This document shows, one piece after another, positions 1-8,566 of a stretch of DNA of 14,286 bases; the stretch's first letter is position 1, and each line of letters opens with the position of its first letter. The notes beneath the pieces were generated by a model. That model was not told the origin of the DNA. It did not search any database and worked only from the letters and a program-made list of their open reading frames with translations. The stretch spans positions 126,300 through 140,585 of the forward strand of contig MU603969.1 of the NCBI GenBank assembly GCA_025201845.1, written 5' to 3'. The DNA comes from Martensiomyces pterosporus. Taxonomy: Eukaryota; Kickxellomycota; Kickxellomycetes; Kickxellales; Kickxellaceae. The translations under genes and the position numbers were made by a program.

Positions 1-64
1 TGATATTCTCCTTTTCTCTCCCTTCCTTCAGCTCCCTCTCAGGTGTTCTAACCTTTGCCTGTCC

Positions 65-394
65 TTATCGTTTTATTCTCTTCTCTGGTCCGCGTTTTTC
101 AATGGCCTTTCTATATTTGATGGCCAGTCCCTCCATCTCGCTTATCCTCCCTGCCGCATCCCTGGACTCGGTCCTTTGGTCTGTTGTCTTATTCATGTCC
201 AGCTCATCGATATCCTCTTCCGAGTAGCCGGCTTGGTGGAGCGTTTCCTTCATCTTTTCAATTTTCGCCGCAAGCAGCGAATCTGGTGCAGCCTGGGCTG
301 CTAAGGGGGTTTCCCTCCCTCTCTGGTTTTTATTTGCCGCCAGATCGTCCGGTGGACGGTCCTCTCTCCCTGTGGAGGGGTTTTCTGTGCGCAT
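65..394 (-). CDS. Small hydrophilic protein of unknown function (109 aa), possibly a broken or partial ORF
   Basis: I do not recognise this protein. The ATG at 394 has A at -3, a good start context. The product is highly charged, has no hydrophobic segment and looks partly helical (the KIEKMKETLHQAGYSEEDIDEL stretch, about residues 44-65, is helix-like). The ORF ends in TAA at 65-67, but the same frame then stays open for about 21 more codons to the window edge, again rich in Lys, Arg and Glu. This could mean a longer gene interrupted by one stop, readthrough of biased sequence, or a true short gene. Codon use is more A-rich than in the neighbouring GC-rich genes, which would fit a mobile-element gag-like ORF, but no diagnostic motif is visible. 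Confidence 0.35.
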   Translation of the reverse strand: MRTENPSTGREDRPPDDLAANKNQRGRETPLAAQAAPDSLLAAKIEKMKETLHQAGYSEEDIDELDMNKTTDQRTESRDAAGRISEMEGLAIKYRKAIEKRGPEKRIKR

Positions 395-783
395 CGTTTA
401 TTTCACTTGGTCGCTTATCAATAAGGAGTATAGGCTTGCTCAAATACCTTTAATATGATATCGTCTCCGTGTACAGTTTCTTTCCCTTTGACTCAGCATT
501 CAGCCTGCAACGTCGACGCTTGGCAGCAGGGTCCCATCTATAGCACGCTACATGACTGGTGGATCACGTGGCGCTGTCCCGCCAATCTGCTAAACGTCGA
601 TTCGAAAACACAAGCAGAGCAAGTGCCATGAAGTGCTGGTCGTACATCATATCGCCTGTGGTGCTTTGTTTAATAGAGAGGGTGTGCTGAGGCTCTAGGA
701 AATAAAATCGCATGGTGCGCAGCAGATAGACGACGCAGCAGAGAAACAGAAGGGAGAAAATTACACAAGAGAGGCGGTGGCGT
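395..783. other. Gene-poor stretch between the 109-aa ORF and the 3' end of UTP14
   Basis: No convincing gene is seen in these 389 bases. It should contain the UTP14 3' UTR on the right and the promoter of the 109-aa ORF on the left. A bZIP/Gcn4-type core TGACTCA lies at 489-495 and a CACGTG E-box at 565-570; both are short and could be chance. A minus-strand ATTAAA at 669-674, about 110 nt past the UTP14 stop, is a candidate poly(A) signal. Confidence 0.5.
669..674 (-). terminator. Candidate poly(A) signal of UTP14 (ATTAAA)
   Basis: On the minus strand the hexamer ATTAAA, the commonest variant of AATAAA, occurs about 110 nt downstream of the UTP14 stop codon. No canonical AATAAA is closer on that strand. 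Position is plausible; the short motif alone is weak evidence. Confidence 0.3.
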
Positions 784-3700
784 CTACTGCTTCTTCTTGG
801 ACGGGATGACAAGCGGGTCGATGATTCGTCCCATCTTCGTCATGACTCTCGGCTTGACCATCTTCGAGTGCGACCTAGTTGTATTCCACTCCTTACCCAG
901 GGGTGCCTGCAGCGTCTCCTCGTACTCTTCGGGTGTGTAGAACGGGAACGGCACATTATCAGCAAAGTACTTTGTCGCTGACTTGCTCTGCCTCTGGTTA
1001 ATAATGACAGAGCCCAGCTTGGCGTCAAGGCGGCTGCTCTTCTCGACTCCTGATCCGGCTGGGGCCTTGCGGATGACCTTCTTCTTGGAGCTGAGCCCAG
1101 TGCCGCCCCACGAGCCCCACCCAGGCAGTGTGAGGTCCTCCTCCTTGGGCGCCTCCTCGTTCATGACTGCCTCCTTCTCGGCTTCAAACTCCTCTTCGAC
1201 AATGGCGTCCTCGGCGAACGCCTGCTCGACGAGCTCGCGCTGCGTGAAGGCATTGGGGTTGGACGGCGTCTTCTTGCCCTTCTTGCCCTTCTTGCTGCTG
1301 TCGATATGCTCCAGCTTGATGCCGTCGTCAGAGTCAGAGTCAGACTCGCCGCCCTCGCTGTCGTCTCCCATCCTGGGCTTCTCGAGGCTAAGGGTCTTGT
1401 TGACGTCAAGAAGCACGTCCTCCTCGCCACCGGCACTGCCAACGCCTCTGTCCAGGCGCTTGGCGCGCAGCTTGGCAGACAGCTTGTCCAGCTTTGTGCT
1501 CTCCTTCGACAGCTCGCTCAGCTTGCCACCGCGGTGCCCAGCATGGCTGGCTGCCTCCTCGGACAGCCACGGGTTGTCAGCCCCCTTGCCAGCAGCCTGC
1601 CCTTTGCTGCCACCGCTGCCGCTGATTGTGGACGGCATGCCAATAGACATCGGCTCAGCGAGCCTAACTTTGTGCCCGCCACCCGAGGCGACCTGGCCGA
1701 TCTGGCCGGCCTCGTTGAGGCGCACGCGCTTGGCAGGCGTGTCGTCCTCAGCACGAATAACACCGTCGTCGCCCTCGTCCCTGTTCTCCTCGTCGGGATT
1801 GCGCTTCTTCAGGCCGCCGCCAAACGACATGCGTCCAGCTGCCATGGGTTCAGCCGCTTTGGCATCGGCCTTCTTCTTCTTGAGCGAAATGGCGTTGCCG
1901 TCCTCATCGACATCGGCCTCCAGGGACTCAAACTCATCGCGCATCATCTGGGCATCGCGATCGGCCTGCTCGCGCTTGCGCTGCATTGCATTCTGCATAA
2001 ACTTCATGCCGAACAGGGCCTTGTGCGGGGTGTCCTCTGCAATCTGGTCATCGTCCCCACTGGCCATCTCTGCCGAGATCCTCTTGACCGTGCGCGCCTT
2101 GATGGCATCAAACGACGCATCCTCGTCCGAGTCCGACACATTGCCGCCATCCCTGCCTTGCGATCTGCCAGCCTCATAATCAGAGACATCCTCGTCGGAT
2201 CCGAGGTCGTAGATCTTGCGCTTCAGGGAGTCGTGCTGGTCGAGTTGCTCGCGCAGGGCTTTCTGGGCATCCACATCGCCGTGGCTGCGCTTCAGCGTGT
2301 CCTTGGCCCACTTTCCAGTGTTCTTGTGGCGCAGGGTCATGCGCTCCTCGGCCCTGTTTTGCGCCATCTTCTCCATCAACGCGTTGTACATCTCTGGATC
2401 GTCCTCCTTCAGCCTCTCCATCGCCTTGTCTTGAGCCTTCGTCTTTTCCTTCTTGAGAATCCTGCGATATGCCTTGCTCTTGATCTTCGCCATGCGCTTG
2501 GCCTTCTGCTCGCTGCGGAACATCAGCTCGCGCATAAGCCGCAGCTCGCGGCGGCGCTTACGCAGCTCCTCGGGCGACAGGGCCTTGAGCTCCAGCTCCT
2601 CGTACTGCTGCTGCTGCTCGTCGGTCATTCCGCTCTCAGCAAGAATGCTTTGGATCTGCGACTCGAGGTTGGTCTTCGTGTGGAAGGTGCTGACAAGCGA
2701 TGCGCTCGACGCGACCTGCTTCTCCGGCTCGTTCATCGGGAACGAGAGGTGCTCGGCCGCGCGGTTGGCGTTGACGGTGGGCTGCCATTCGGAGATGGTC
2801 TTCTTGGTCTTTTCGTAAGCCACCTTGCGATCCACCTGGTCCTGGAGACGCTTGGCCAGAGGGGCGGCAACCACGCCAGCGCCGGTCTTCTTGGCTGCTC
2901 GCTCGAGCTTCTGCACCCGGTCCTTCAATGCGCGGATCTCTCTCGTCGCCTTCTGCTCTCCGCCCTCAGCAGTGTCGTCAGCAGCCTCGGTGCCCAGAGA
3001 GCCCAAGAGATCGTTGAGCCCCAGCGACACGCCCTTGTTCGCCAAGCCCGAGCCGATCGCGTTCTCGTCCTCAGCGAAGTGGCCGCCGGTCTCGCTGACA
3101 AAGCGGCGCTTGGGCGCGCGTGCACTGATCGATGTGACAAACCCGTCCAGCCTCGATAGCCTGGCCTTGGCATCCGATCCCTCGCCAGCCATCTCATCGT
3201 CGGTGCCTTGCTGCTCGTCGCCGTTCTCCGCTTCCTCGTCAGAGTCGGAGGAACCCATGGCACGCAGGACCTCGTCATCCTCTTCTTCCGATTCATCGTC
3301 GCTGTGGCCGAGGCTAAAGTCCTCATTAAAGTCCCTTCCGGCCAGCTCCTTGGCGCTGAGCTTCGTGGCTGCTTGTTTCCCCTTGCCACTAGCTGCCTTC
3401 TTGACCTCGTCGTCGGAAGACTCGGCATCGAGCATCTCGGACAGATCAACCATGTCCTCTTCGTCCTCCTCATCCTCATCCTCTTCCGCGCTGGCCTCGC
3501 TCTCCTCGTCCTCCTCAAGGTCGAACTTGACCGACTTTCCTTTACTGCCGCTGGCGGATTTCGAGCTGGATGAGCCAAGTTTGTAAGAATCAAATCTCTC
3601 CTCGTCGCTCGCATCAAACGCATCGTCGCTGTCAATCTCCTCGTCGTCGTCAGAGTCGATGGTGTCAACCTCGTAGTCGCGCACATCGACGCGCTCCAAG

Positions 3701-3915
3701 TGCCGGCGCTTCACCAGAAGCTCGGTTTCTTCGAGATCGCTCTCGGCGTCAAACACATCGTGTGTGTCCTCGCTCTTCCTCTGACTTTGCTTTTGAGTAG
3801 ACCGGTCATTGCCTTTGCCCTTGCCCTTGCCCTTGCCCTTGCCATTGCTGTTATGATTTTTCGTGGTGTTGCGGCGCGGGGCTACCTTGCCTGATGCCTT
3901 CCTGGGACCGCCCAT
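784..3915 (-). CDS. UTP14: U3 snoRNP-associated protein UTP14 (SSU processome component)
   Basis: UTP14 is a nucleolar component of the small-subunit processome that acts in 18S pre-rRNA processing; in yeast it activates the DEAH helicase Dhr1. The intronless 1043-aa product shows the family's landmarks in order: a basic start, a long acidic Ser/Asp/Glu region (about 50-250), the W-x-P-x-V-N block at about 377, KAKRMAKIKSKAYRR at 471-485, ERMTLRHKNTGKWAK at 524-538, the signature LPGWGSWGG at 930-938, and the conserved C-terminal block from VIIN (970) through LGKEWN to the IIDPL end. I chose the ATG at 3915 (product begins MGGPRKASGK) because it has A at -3 and G at +4 and a typical basic start. 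An in-frame ATG at 4101 has a poor context and would add a 62-residue hydrophobic, non-family leader. The protein is longer than yeast (about 900 aa) and human (about 770 aa) UTP14, largely through acidic linkers. Confidence 0.96.
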   Translation of the reverse strand: MGGPRKASGKVAPRRNTTKNHNSNGKGKGKGKGKGNDRSTQKQSQRKSEDTHDVFDAESDLEETELLVKRRHLERVDVRDYEVDTIDSDDDEEIDSDDAFDASDEERFDSYKLGSSSSKSASGSKGKSVKFDLEEDEESEASAEEDEDEEDEEDMVDLSEMLDAESSDDEVKKAASGKGKQAATKLSAKELAGRDFNEDFSLGHSDDESEEEDDEVLRAMGSSDSDEEAENGDEQQGTDDEMAGEGSDAKARLSRLDGFVTSISARAPKRRFVSETGGHFAEDENAIGSGLANKGVSLGLNDLLGSLGTEAADDTAEGGEQKATREIRALKDRVQKLERAAKKTGAGVVAAPLAKRLQDQVDRKVAYEKTKKTISEWQPTVNANRAAEHLSFPMNEPEKQVASSASLVSTFHTKTNLESQIQSILAESGMTDEQQQQYEELELKALSPEELRKRRRELRLMRELMFRSEQKAKRMAKIKSKAYRRILKKEKTKAQDKAMERLKEDDPEMYNALMEKMAQNRAEERMTLRHKNTGKWAKDTLKRSHGDVDAQKALREQLDQHDSLKRKIYDLGSDEDVSDYEAGRSQGRDGGNVSDSDEDASFDAIKARTVKRISAEMASGDDDQIAEDTPHKALFGMKFMQNAMQRKREQADRDAQMMRDEFESLEADVDEDGNAISLKKKKADAKAAEPMAAGRMSFGGGLKKRNPDEENRDEGDDGVIRAEDDTPAKRVRLNEAGQIGQVASGGGHKVRLAEPMSIGMPSTISGSGGSKGQAAGKGADNPWLSEEAASHAGHRGGKLSELSKESTKLDKLSAKLRAKRLDRGVGSAGGEEDVLLDVNKTLSLEKPRMGDDSEGGESDSDSDDGIKLEHIDSSKKGKKGKKTPSNPNAFTQRELVEQAFAEDAIVEEEFEAEKEAVMNEEAPKEEDLTLPGWGSWGGTGLSSKKKVIRKAPAGSGVEKSSRLDAKLGSVIINQRQSKSATKYFADNVPFPFYTPEEYEETLQAPLGKEWNTTRSHSKMVKPRVMTKMGRIIDPLVIPSKKKQ
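3809..3843 (-). repeat. Hexanucleotide coding repeat (GGCAAG)n in UTP14
   Basis: About six near-perfect copies of a 6-bp unit (CTTGCC on the plus strand) encode an alternating Gly-Lys run at residues 25-36 of UTP14. Because the unit is a multiple of three, copy-number change would keep the frame, so the tract is expected to vary in length between strains. Confidence 0.85.
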
Positions 3916-4215
3916 CGTTTCCTTCTGCCTTGTGGTGTTGCGCGCTGTCCTCTCCTTCGTTCTTTTGTGCGGCTGTGGACAGCTTCCAAGAGACTGGAAA
4001 AAAAGGAAGGGGAGGGGATTGGTGTGAGTATAAGTGTATACAAATGAGAGTGCTAGCAGAAAGAGCGGTGGCTCCGTCTTCTGTTCTTGCTCAGCCTGCA
4101 TTAGCGCCCTTTTTTTTTTCTTTCTTTCTTTCGTTGATCGCTTGGCTGGGAGATTTTTTTTTCTCTGCCCCTCTCATATTATTTTTGATCACCAAAAGAA
4201 AAATCAGCCGATTAG
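3916..4215 (-). promoter_or_regulatory. UTP14 leader/promoter region and CARM1 3' flank
   Basis: The 300 bases hold the upstream region of UTP14 and the 3' flank of the next gene. On the minus strand there is a purine-rich tract including GAAA repeats (about 4113-4130) and A-runs near 4155. A long pyrimidine run ending in CCAG (AG at 3994-3995) looks like a 3' splice acceptor, and a GTATAC donor-like site lies 48 nt upstream (GT at 4040-4041). This may be a leader intron, but 48 nt is short and no good CTAAC branch site is visible nearby. Confidence 0.35.
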
Positions 4216-5859
4216 TCAGAACTGCATCGCCTCAGGACCCTTGCTGGACGAGGATGGATCGCTGGAGCCAGGCGCGCTTGCCGTGACGAGGAAGTCAGTC
4301 AGCGCATTGTCGCTGACGCCCTGGACGGAGATGTTGTTAAGCGTGGTCGGCTGCGCTGCAGCACCAGTGGCTCCACCGCTGGACTCTGCAAGCAAGGCGT
4401 CAACCGGGAGGTACAGGCTGGCAGCCTCAGGCTTCAGCGCTGCGGGGTCGGTGGGCTCGCCCGTGTACGAGTAGTTGTAGATCTGCTCGTGCAGGTACCA
4501 GAGCGCCGTGCGCGAGCGCGAAACCTGCGACTCAACCATCGACTCAATCACACCATCATCGGCGATTCCCGCCGACTCGCCCGCGTCCAGGGCAATCAGG
4601 CTAGCCGTGATGTCGTAACTCCTCTGGCTGTTGACCTTCATATGTACAGAGCCACGGATCACCTGTCCTGCATTCACCGCCAGGGGCTGCTTGAGCAGCA
4701 GGCGGACCTGCTGCCAGTGGGTGGCGGCCGAATGCGGCGAAGTCGACATATACGTAGCACTGGGCATGGTTCCCGGGTGCAGGGACGACGCCGGGGGCAC
4801 GAACGACAGATCGAACCACCCGGCCACGCCGTGCATCAGGCCCGTGTAGTTGATCTGCCACTCGATGGGAATCGTGAACTCCTTCAGCTCACCAATCGTC
4901 ACGGTATGGAAGTCGACCTCGTGCTGCACCGACTCGCCCATGAGTGTGGTGGGGCTAAAGCACCCAACCACCGGTGCGGAGAAGTACTCGTCGAAGGAGG
5001 GCGCAAAGTACGGGTTCAGGTCGACGCCGTAGAAGGAGCTCTGCTGCCAAAACCTCGCCTTCGTTATGGTCTCCGTCCACAGGTTGGCATCCGACATGGG
5101 CGCCAGATGGATGGTTCCCGCAGACGGCAGCATGGCGCCTCCCTTTTTAAGGAACTTCTCGCGCGCATACACGTATGACTCCAGCATACGCTCGTGGACC
5201 AGCAGGACGCCGATGGGCTCCGAGATAATCGCATCGACCTTGGGCACTTTCTCCAGCAGCCGGGGCTCCTCGATCTTCGAGCTAACAACGGTGATGCGGT
5301 CGGCCAGATATGCGTTGCATGCAGCGCCGTGGGGCCGCTTGGCAGCGCTGAGGATCGCGTTCATCTTGTCCGCCATCCCGGATGCCTCGACCGCGTACAC
5401 TTGCTTCGCTCCCGCTTGCACCGCAAAGAACGACAGGATCCCGGATCCTGCGCCCACGTCCATCACCAGCCGGTCTCTGAAAAGGGAGGGGCCGTTGAGG
5501 GTGATCGCCGAGTGGTACGCTGATGTTCTGACATAGTCCTGGAGCATGTTTTGCTAATAATAACAAAAAGAAGGCATGTGTGGGTGGCGAAAAGCAGTCT
5601 GTGCGGTTAGCGCGCGTGCATGCTACTGCTGACCATTGCTGCTAAGAAGCCTGCCAGCATTGCTGCCTGCCACTTGCGCGAATTTGCAGCTCGCTTGCAA
5701 TAATTGGGTGCATTGACGTACCTGGTGCTGGAGCTGGCTGTAGTACTGGAAGTAGCCAGGGTCGCGATGCAGAACCTCGTCGTCGTCGCGCTGAGCAGCA
5801 GCGTCGGCCTCCTTCTCCCTGCTGGAATTGTCTTTGCCCATCGCTGATTCTTCTGCCAT
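4216..5859 (-). CDS. CARM1: CARM1/PRMT4-like type I protein arginine methyltransferase (two exons)
   Basis: Predicted to transfer methyl groups from S-adenosylmethionine to arginine side chains. Exon 1 is 5722-5859 (46 codons) and exon 2 is 4216-5553, giving 491 aa. The join CAG|GTACGT to TTATTAG|CAA reads YFQYYSQLQHQ-QNMLQDYVRT, closely matching the CARM1 core start. Visible motifs: SAM-binding motif I DVGAGSGIL (78-86), VEASGMA (101-107), the double-E loop with E158 and E167 (SEPIG..., HERMLES), KARFWQQSSFYGVDL (211-225), and the THW loop at 324-326. The start ATG at 5859 has G at -3 and G at +4; only 46 residues precede the core, so the N-terminal PH-like domain of animal CARM1 is absent. 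There is an insertion of about 10 residues near 115-127, and the loop has Ile and Val where SEPMG-Y is usual. The C-terminal roughly 90 residues are Ser/Ala-rich and unrecognised. Another type I PRMT is the main alternative, but MLQDYVRT and GVDL favour PRMT4. Confidence 0.9.
5554..5721 (-). other. Intron of the CARM1-like gene (168 nt, phase 0)
   Basis: The donor is CAG|GTACGT and the acceptor TTATTATTAG|C. A GCGCTAACC branch-site candidate lies upstream of the acceptor. Splicing joins two halves of a conserved CARM1 motif in frame, so the model is well supported. Confidence 0.92.
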
Positions 5860-6008
5860 TACTTTCCTACCTGTCAAGGAAAATAGCACGTGGAGCTGTG
5901 TAGAAATTCAAAGCCAGGAGCGAGCAAACAAAAGACAGGCAGCAGAAAGGGAGAAAAGAAAAAAAAACGAGGCAAATATAACAGCGAAAATGCAGATTGC
6001 GCCTATTA

Positions 6009-6509
6009 TTAGCTTGTGCCAGCTGCATCTGCAACAGGGTTGGCATGAATAGTGACTGCCTGAAGCCGGATTTCCTTGGTGGGCCTGTACTTCTTCCCCA
6101 CCTCTGCCCGCTCCAGCACCGCCAGCGTCGTGTCGGCGCCATCGATGACGCGGCCAAAAACGGTGTACTTGGCGTCCAGGCTCGGCTGTCTGTCATACGT
6201 GATAAAGAACTGCGATCCATTGGTATCGGGCCCCGAGTTGGCCATGCTGACTGTGCCGCGCCGGTCGTGCTTGAGCGTTGGCCGCACCTCGTCCTCGAAC
6301 GGCCGGCCCCAGATCGACGTCCCGCCCTTGCCCGTGCCCGTGGGGTCGCCCATCTGGACCATGAACCCGCGGATGTTGCGGTGGATCAGGGTGCCGTCGT
6401 AGTAGCCGCTGGCGCACAGCGCGAGGAAGTTCTCGGCCGCCTTGGGGACCTCGTCGCAGAAGACCTCCAGCTTGAGGTCGCCGACATCCGTGTGAAGCGT
6501 GACTGACAT
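6009..6509 (-). CDS. PPIL3: Cyclophilin-type peptidyl-prolyl cis-trans isomerase, PPIL3-like
   Basis: A single-domain cyclophilin of 166 aa, the usual length for PPIL3 (161 aa in human). It begins MSVTLHTDVGDLKLEVFCDE and contains ENFLALCASGYYDG, HRNIRGFMVQMGDPTGTGKGG and SMANSGP.TNGSQFFITY, a close match to PPIL3 rather than cyclophilin A. Catalytic-type residues equivalent to CypA Arg55, Phe60 and Gln63 are present as R44, F49 and Q52, so it is probably an active proline isomerase. The position of the cyclosporin-contact Trp121 of CypA is Ser110 here, so cyclosporin binding is expected to be weak. PPIL3 proteins are associated with spliceosomes in other eukaryotes. There is no signal peptide and no intron; the ATG has CCACC in front of it (A at -3). 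Only 149 nt separate its stop from the CARM1 start. Confidence 0.95.
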   Translation of the reverse strand: MSVTLHTDVGDLKLEVFCDEVPKAAENFLALCASGYYDGTLIHRNIRGFMVQMGDPTGTGKGGTSIWGRPFEDEVRPTLKHDRRGTVSMANSGPDTNGSQFFITYDRQPSLDAKYTVFGRVIDGADTTLAVLERAEVGKKYRPTKEIRLQAVTIHANPVADAAGTS

Positions 6510-6541
6510 GGTGGGCAGGCAAGAGAAAGCGTGTTTGAGCT

Positions 6542-6558
6542 GCGGGCAGACGGCCCGC
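6542..6558. repeat. Short inverted repeat in the PPIL3 leader
   Basis: GCGGGC and GCCCGC flank a 5-nt loop, about 33-49 nt before the PPIL3 ATG, so the mRNA leader could form a stable small hairpin. Nothing else suggests regulation. The same 207-bp gap also has a tandem 9-bp duplication (GACTATGTA twice). Confidence 0.4.
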
Positions 6559-6716
6559 TTCCAGCAAAGTCCCCAGGATGCGGCTGCTTTACACGCTCAG
6601 GGACTGCTGCTGCTATTATGAGACTATGTAGACTATGTATTTTTGAAGGCAGTGATGTGAGCCGATGACAAAAGAGAAAGAGAAAGGGAAACAGGGAAAT
6701 GCCGAAAGCACTCCAT

Positions 6717-8443
6717 TTAGTGCTCGGGCTTCTTGAGGCCAGACGCATCAAACCCAGGCATGGGGAACGAGGTGGCAAAGGCCTCGACCTCCTTCTGGAG
6801 CTGCGCGATCTGCTCCGACTTGTGGGCGACGTTCAAAAAGTCCTTCAGCAGCTTGCTGCCTGCCTCCTTCTGGAGCTCCGTGGCGATCTCCACGGTGCGG
6901 TGCAGGAGCTCGCCGACCTTGGCAAAGTCCTCCTCCTTGAATCCGCGCGACGTGAGGGCCGACGTGCCAATGCGGACGCCGCCGGGGGTGACAGCGCTCT
7001 TGTCGCCACACACCGAGTTCTTGTTCAGCGTGATGTTGACAAGCTCGCACACCTTCTCGATCTTCGAGCCCGTGAGCCCCTGGGGCTTGAGGTCCCAGAG
7101 GACAAGGTGGTTGTCCGATCCGCCCGACGAGAGGCGGTATCCGTGGCCAGTGAGGGTCTTGGCGAGGGCCTGGGTGTTGGCGCGGACCTGCTTGGCGTAC
7201 TCGACGAACTCGGGCGAGGCAGCCTGCTTGAGAGCAACGGCAATGCCCGCGATGGTGTTGTTGTGCGGGCCACCCTGGCACGAGGGGAACACGGCCTGGT
7301 TGACGCGGGTCTCCAGCGAGGTCTTCTTGTCCTCGCCCTCGCGCTTGCGGAAGAAGATGAGTCCGGCGCGCGGTCCGCGGAGGGTCTTGTGTGTGGTCGT
7401 CGTGACAATGTCGCAGTACTGGAACGGGCTGGTCTGCTCGCCGGCAGCAACGAGTCCCGAGATGTGAGCCATGTCGCACAGCAGGTAGGCGCCGTGGTTG
7501 TCGGCAACCTTGCGCATGCGGGCATAGTCCCAGTCGCGGGGGTACGCAGAGGCTCCGCAGATCAGAAGCTGGGGGCGGAACAGCTGTGCGTTCTCCTCGA
7601 GGCGGTCGTAGTCGACGATGCCGGTCTCCGAGTCAACGCGGTAGGGCATCGACTGGAAGTAGATCGACGACGACGAGATCTTCTTCTTGTCGGTCTGATA
7701 GCCGTGGGTAAGACTACAAGGAAAATTTTCAGGTTTGGTTGGGGCAGTGAAAATTTGTTAGCGTGCCTTGATCGGAACGATGATAACTGAGCCCCCGAGA
7801 GCCAATGAGCGGCGGGAGATAACAGAACCAAAAGGCGGCAGCGGCAGCGGCAACCGCCGCCACCTAACCCTCCTTTTCTCCTGGCGCGCTGCTGCCGTGT
7901 CCAGCACCGCGAGCATCATTTTGCGATACTTACTGTCCACCGGAGGGGAGGTCCAGGCCCATCAGCCTATCGAAGGGCTGGATGAGCGCAGTGAGGGCCG
8001 CAAAGTTGGCAGTGGACCCCGAGTAGGGCTGGACGTTAACGCCCCACTCCTTGGGGTCGAGCTTGAACGCCTCAAGAGCGCGCTTCTGGCACAGAGACTC
8101 GAGCTGGTCGATGTACTCGTTGCCGCCGTAGTAGCGCGCGCCGGGCAGGCCCTCGGAGTACTTGTTGGTGAGGGCAGAGCCGTTGGCCTCCATCACAGCC
8201 TGCGAGGTGAAGTTCTCGGAGGCGATGAGCTCGAGCTCGGCAAACTGGCGGTACTTCTCATTCTCGATGATCCGGGAAATCTCGGGGTCAGCCTCCGACA
8301 GCGGAGTGTTGAGGAAGGCGTTCTACAAAACAGAAAGAGACAAGGGCTCGGGCGCGTTAGAACAGCGCCATCTTGTGTGCGGCGGCAGCGTTTGGCCGTT
8401 GGTGGCAAGGGGCACTTACGTATGACTCGACGGCTCTGGCCAT
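6717..8443 (-). CDS. SHMT1: Serine hydroxymethyltransferase, cytosolic type (three exons)
   Basis: A PLP enzyme that converts serine and tetrahydrofolate to glycine and 5,10-methylenetetrahydrofolate, feeding one-carbon units to nucleotide and methionine/SAM synthesis. Exons are 8420-8443 (8 codons), 7934-8322 and 6717-7713; spliced length is 469 aa, normal for the family. Junctions are TAC|GTAAGT to TTTTGTAG|AAC and GGACA|GTAAGT to CCTTGTAG|T, restoring [16 protein letters not shown] and LPSGG-H-LTHGY. Family landmarks: [10 protein letters not shown] (about 38-48), [29 protein letters not shown] (about 131-142), the PLP-lysine motif [14 protein letters not shown] with Lys247, and [17 protein letters not shown] near the C-terminus. 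No mitochondrial presequence is present, so the product should be cytosolic. A TATAAAAG and several CCAAT boxes sit upstream. The gene symbol is by homology to the cytosolic form; fungi use various names (for example SHM2). Confidence 0.97.
7714..7933 (-). other. SHMT intron 2 (220 nt, phase 2)
   Basis: Donor GTAAGT, acceptor TTGTAG, and GCTAACA as branch-site candidate. Splicing restores the invariant GGHLTHG motif. The intron contains a small GGCAGC/GCCGCC-rich patch and a GAAAATTTTC palindrome at 7721-7730 next to the acceptor. Confidence 0.95.
8323..8419 (-). other. SHMT intron 1 (97 nt, phase 0)
   Basis: Donor GTAAGT, acceptor TTTTGTAG and a TTCTAAC branch site. It follows an 8-codon first exon; the joined sequence matches the SHMT N-terminus. 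Confidence 0.93.
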
Positions 8444-8558
8444 TGTGTATTAGCAGCGCTAGCAGGAAGCGAGAGAAAAAGGAGGAAAATACCTGGGAGT
8501 GGTGGGAGTGGGATAACGAAGCAAGGAAAAGAGGAGGGACAGAAACTCACACCCCTCG

Positions 8559-8566
8559 TCTTTTAT
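8559..8566 (-). promoter_or_regulatory. TATA box of the SHMT gene
   Basis: TATAAAAG on the minus strand lies 116 nt upstream of the SHMT ATG, in the correct orientation. It is the clearest TATA element in the window. Confidence 0.6.

Noticed and set aside
565..570. CACGTG E-box here and others near 5887-5892 and 13254-13259
   Set aside because: About three copies of a given 6-mer are expected by chance in 14 kb, and positions do not coincide with well-defined promoters.
564..812. 82-codon minus-strand ORF with a hydrophobic stretch overlapping the UTP14 stop
   Set aside because: It overlaps the end of UTP14 in another frame and lies in the expected 3' UTR, with no recognisable family.
1306..3159. 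617-codon plus-strand ORF antisense to UTP14
   Set aside because: It mirrors UTP14 coding sequence; strong G/C bias at third positions leaves antisense frames open. Its Leu/Val/Ala/His-rich product resembles no family, while the UTP14 frame is conserved throughout.
7721..7730. GAAAATTTTC palindrome resembling an RRPE rRNA-processing element
   Set aside because: It lies inside SHMT intron 2 beside the acceptor, not upstream of the ribosome-biogenesis genes, and A/T palindromes are common in introns.
6699..7790. 363-codon plus-strand ORF antisense to SHMT
   Set aside because: It crosses an SHMT exon and intron boundary and encodes a low-complexity Leu/Val/Arg-rich product, so it is an antisense shadow of the coding bias.
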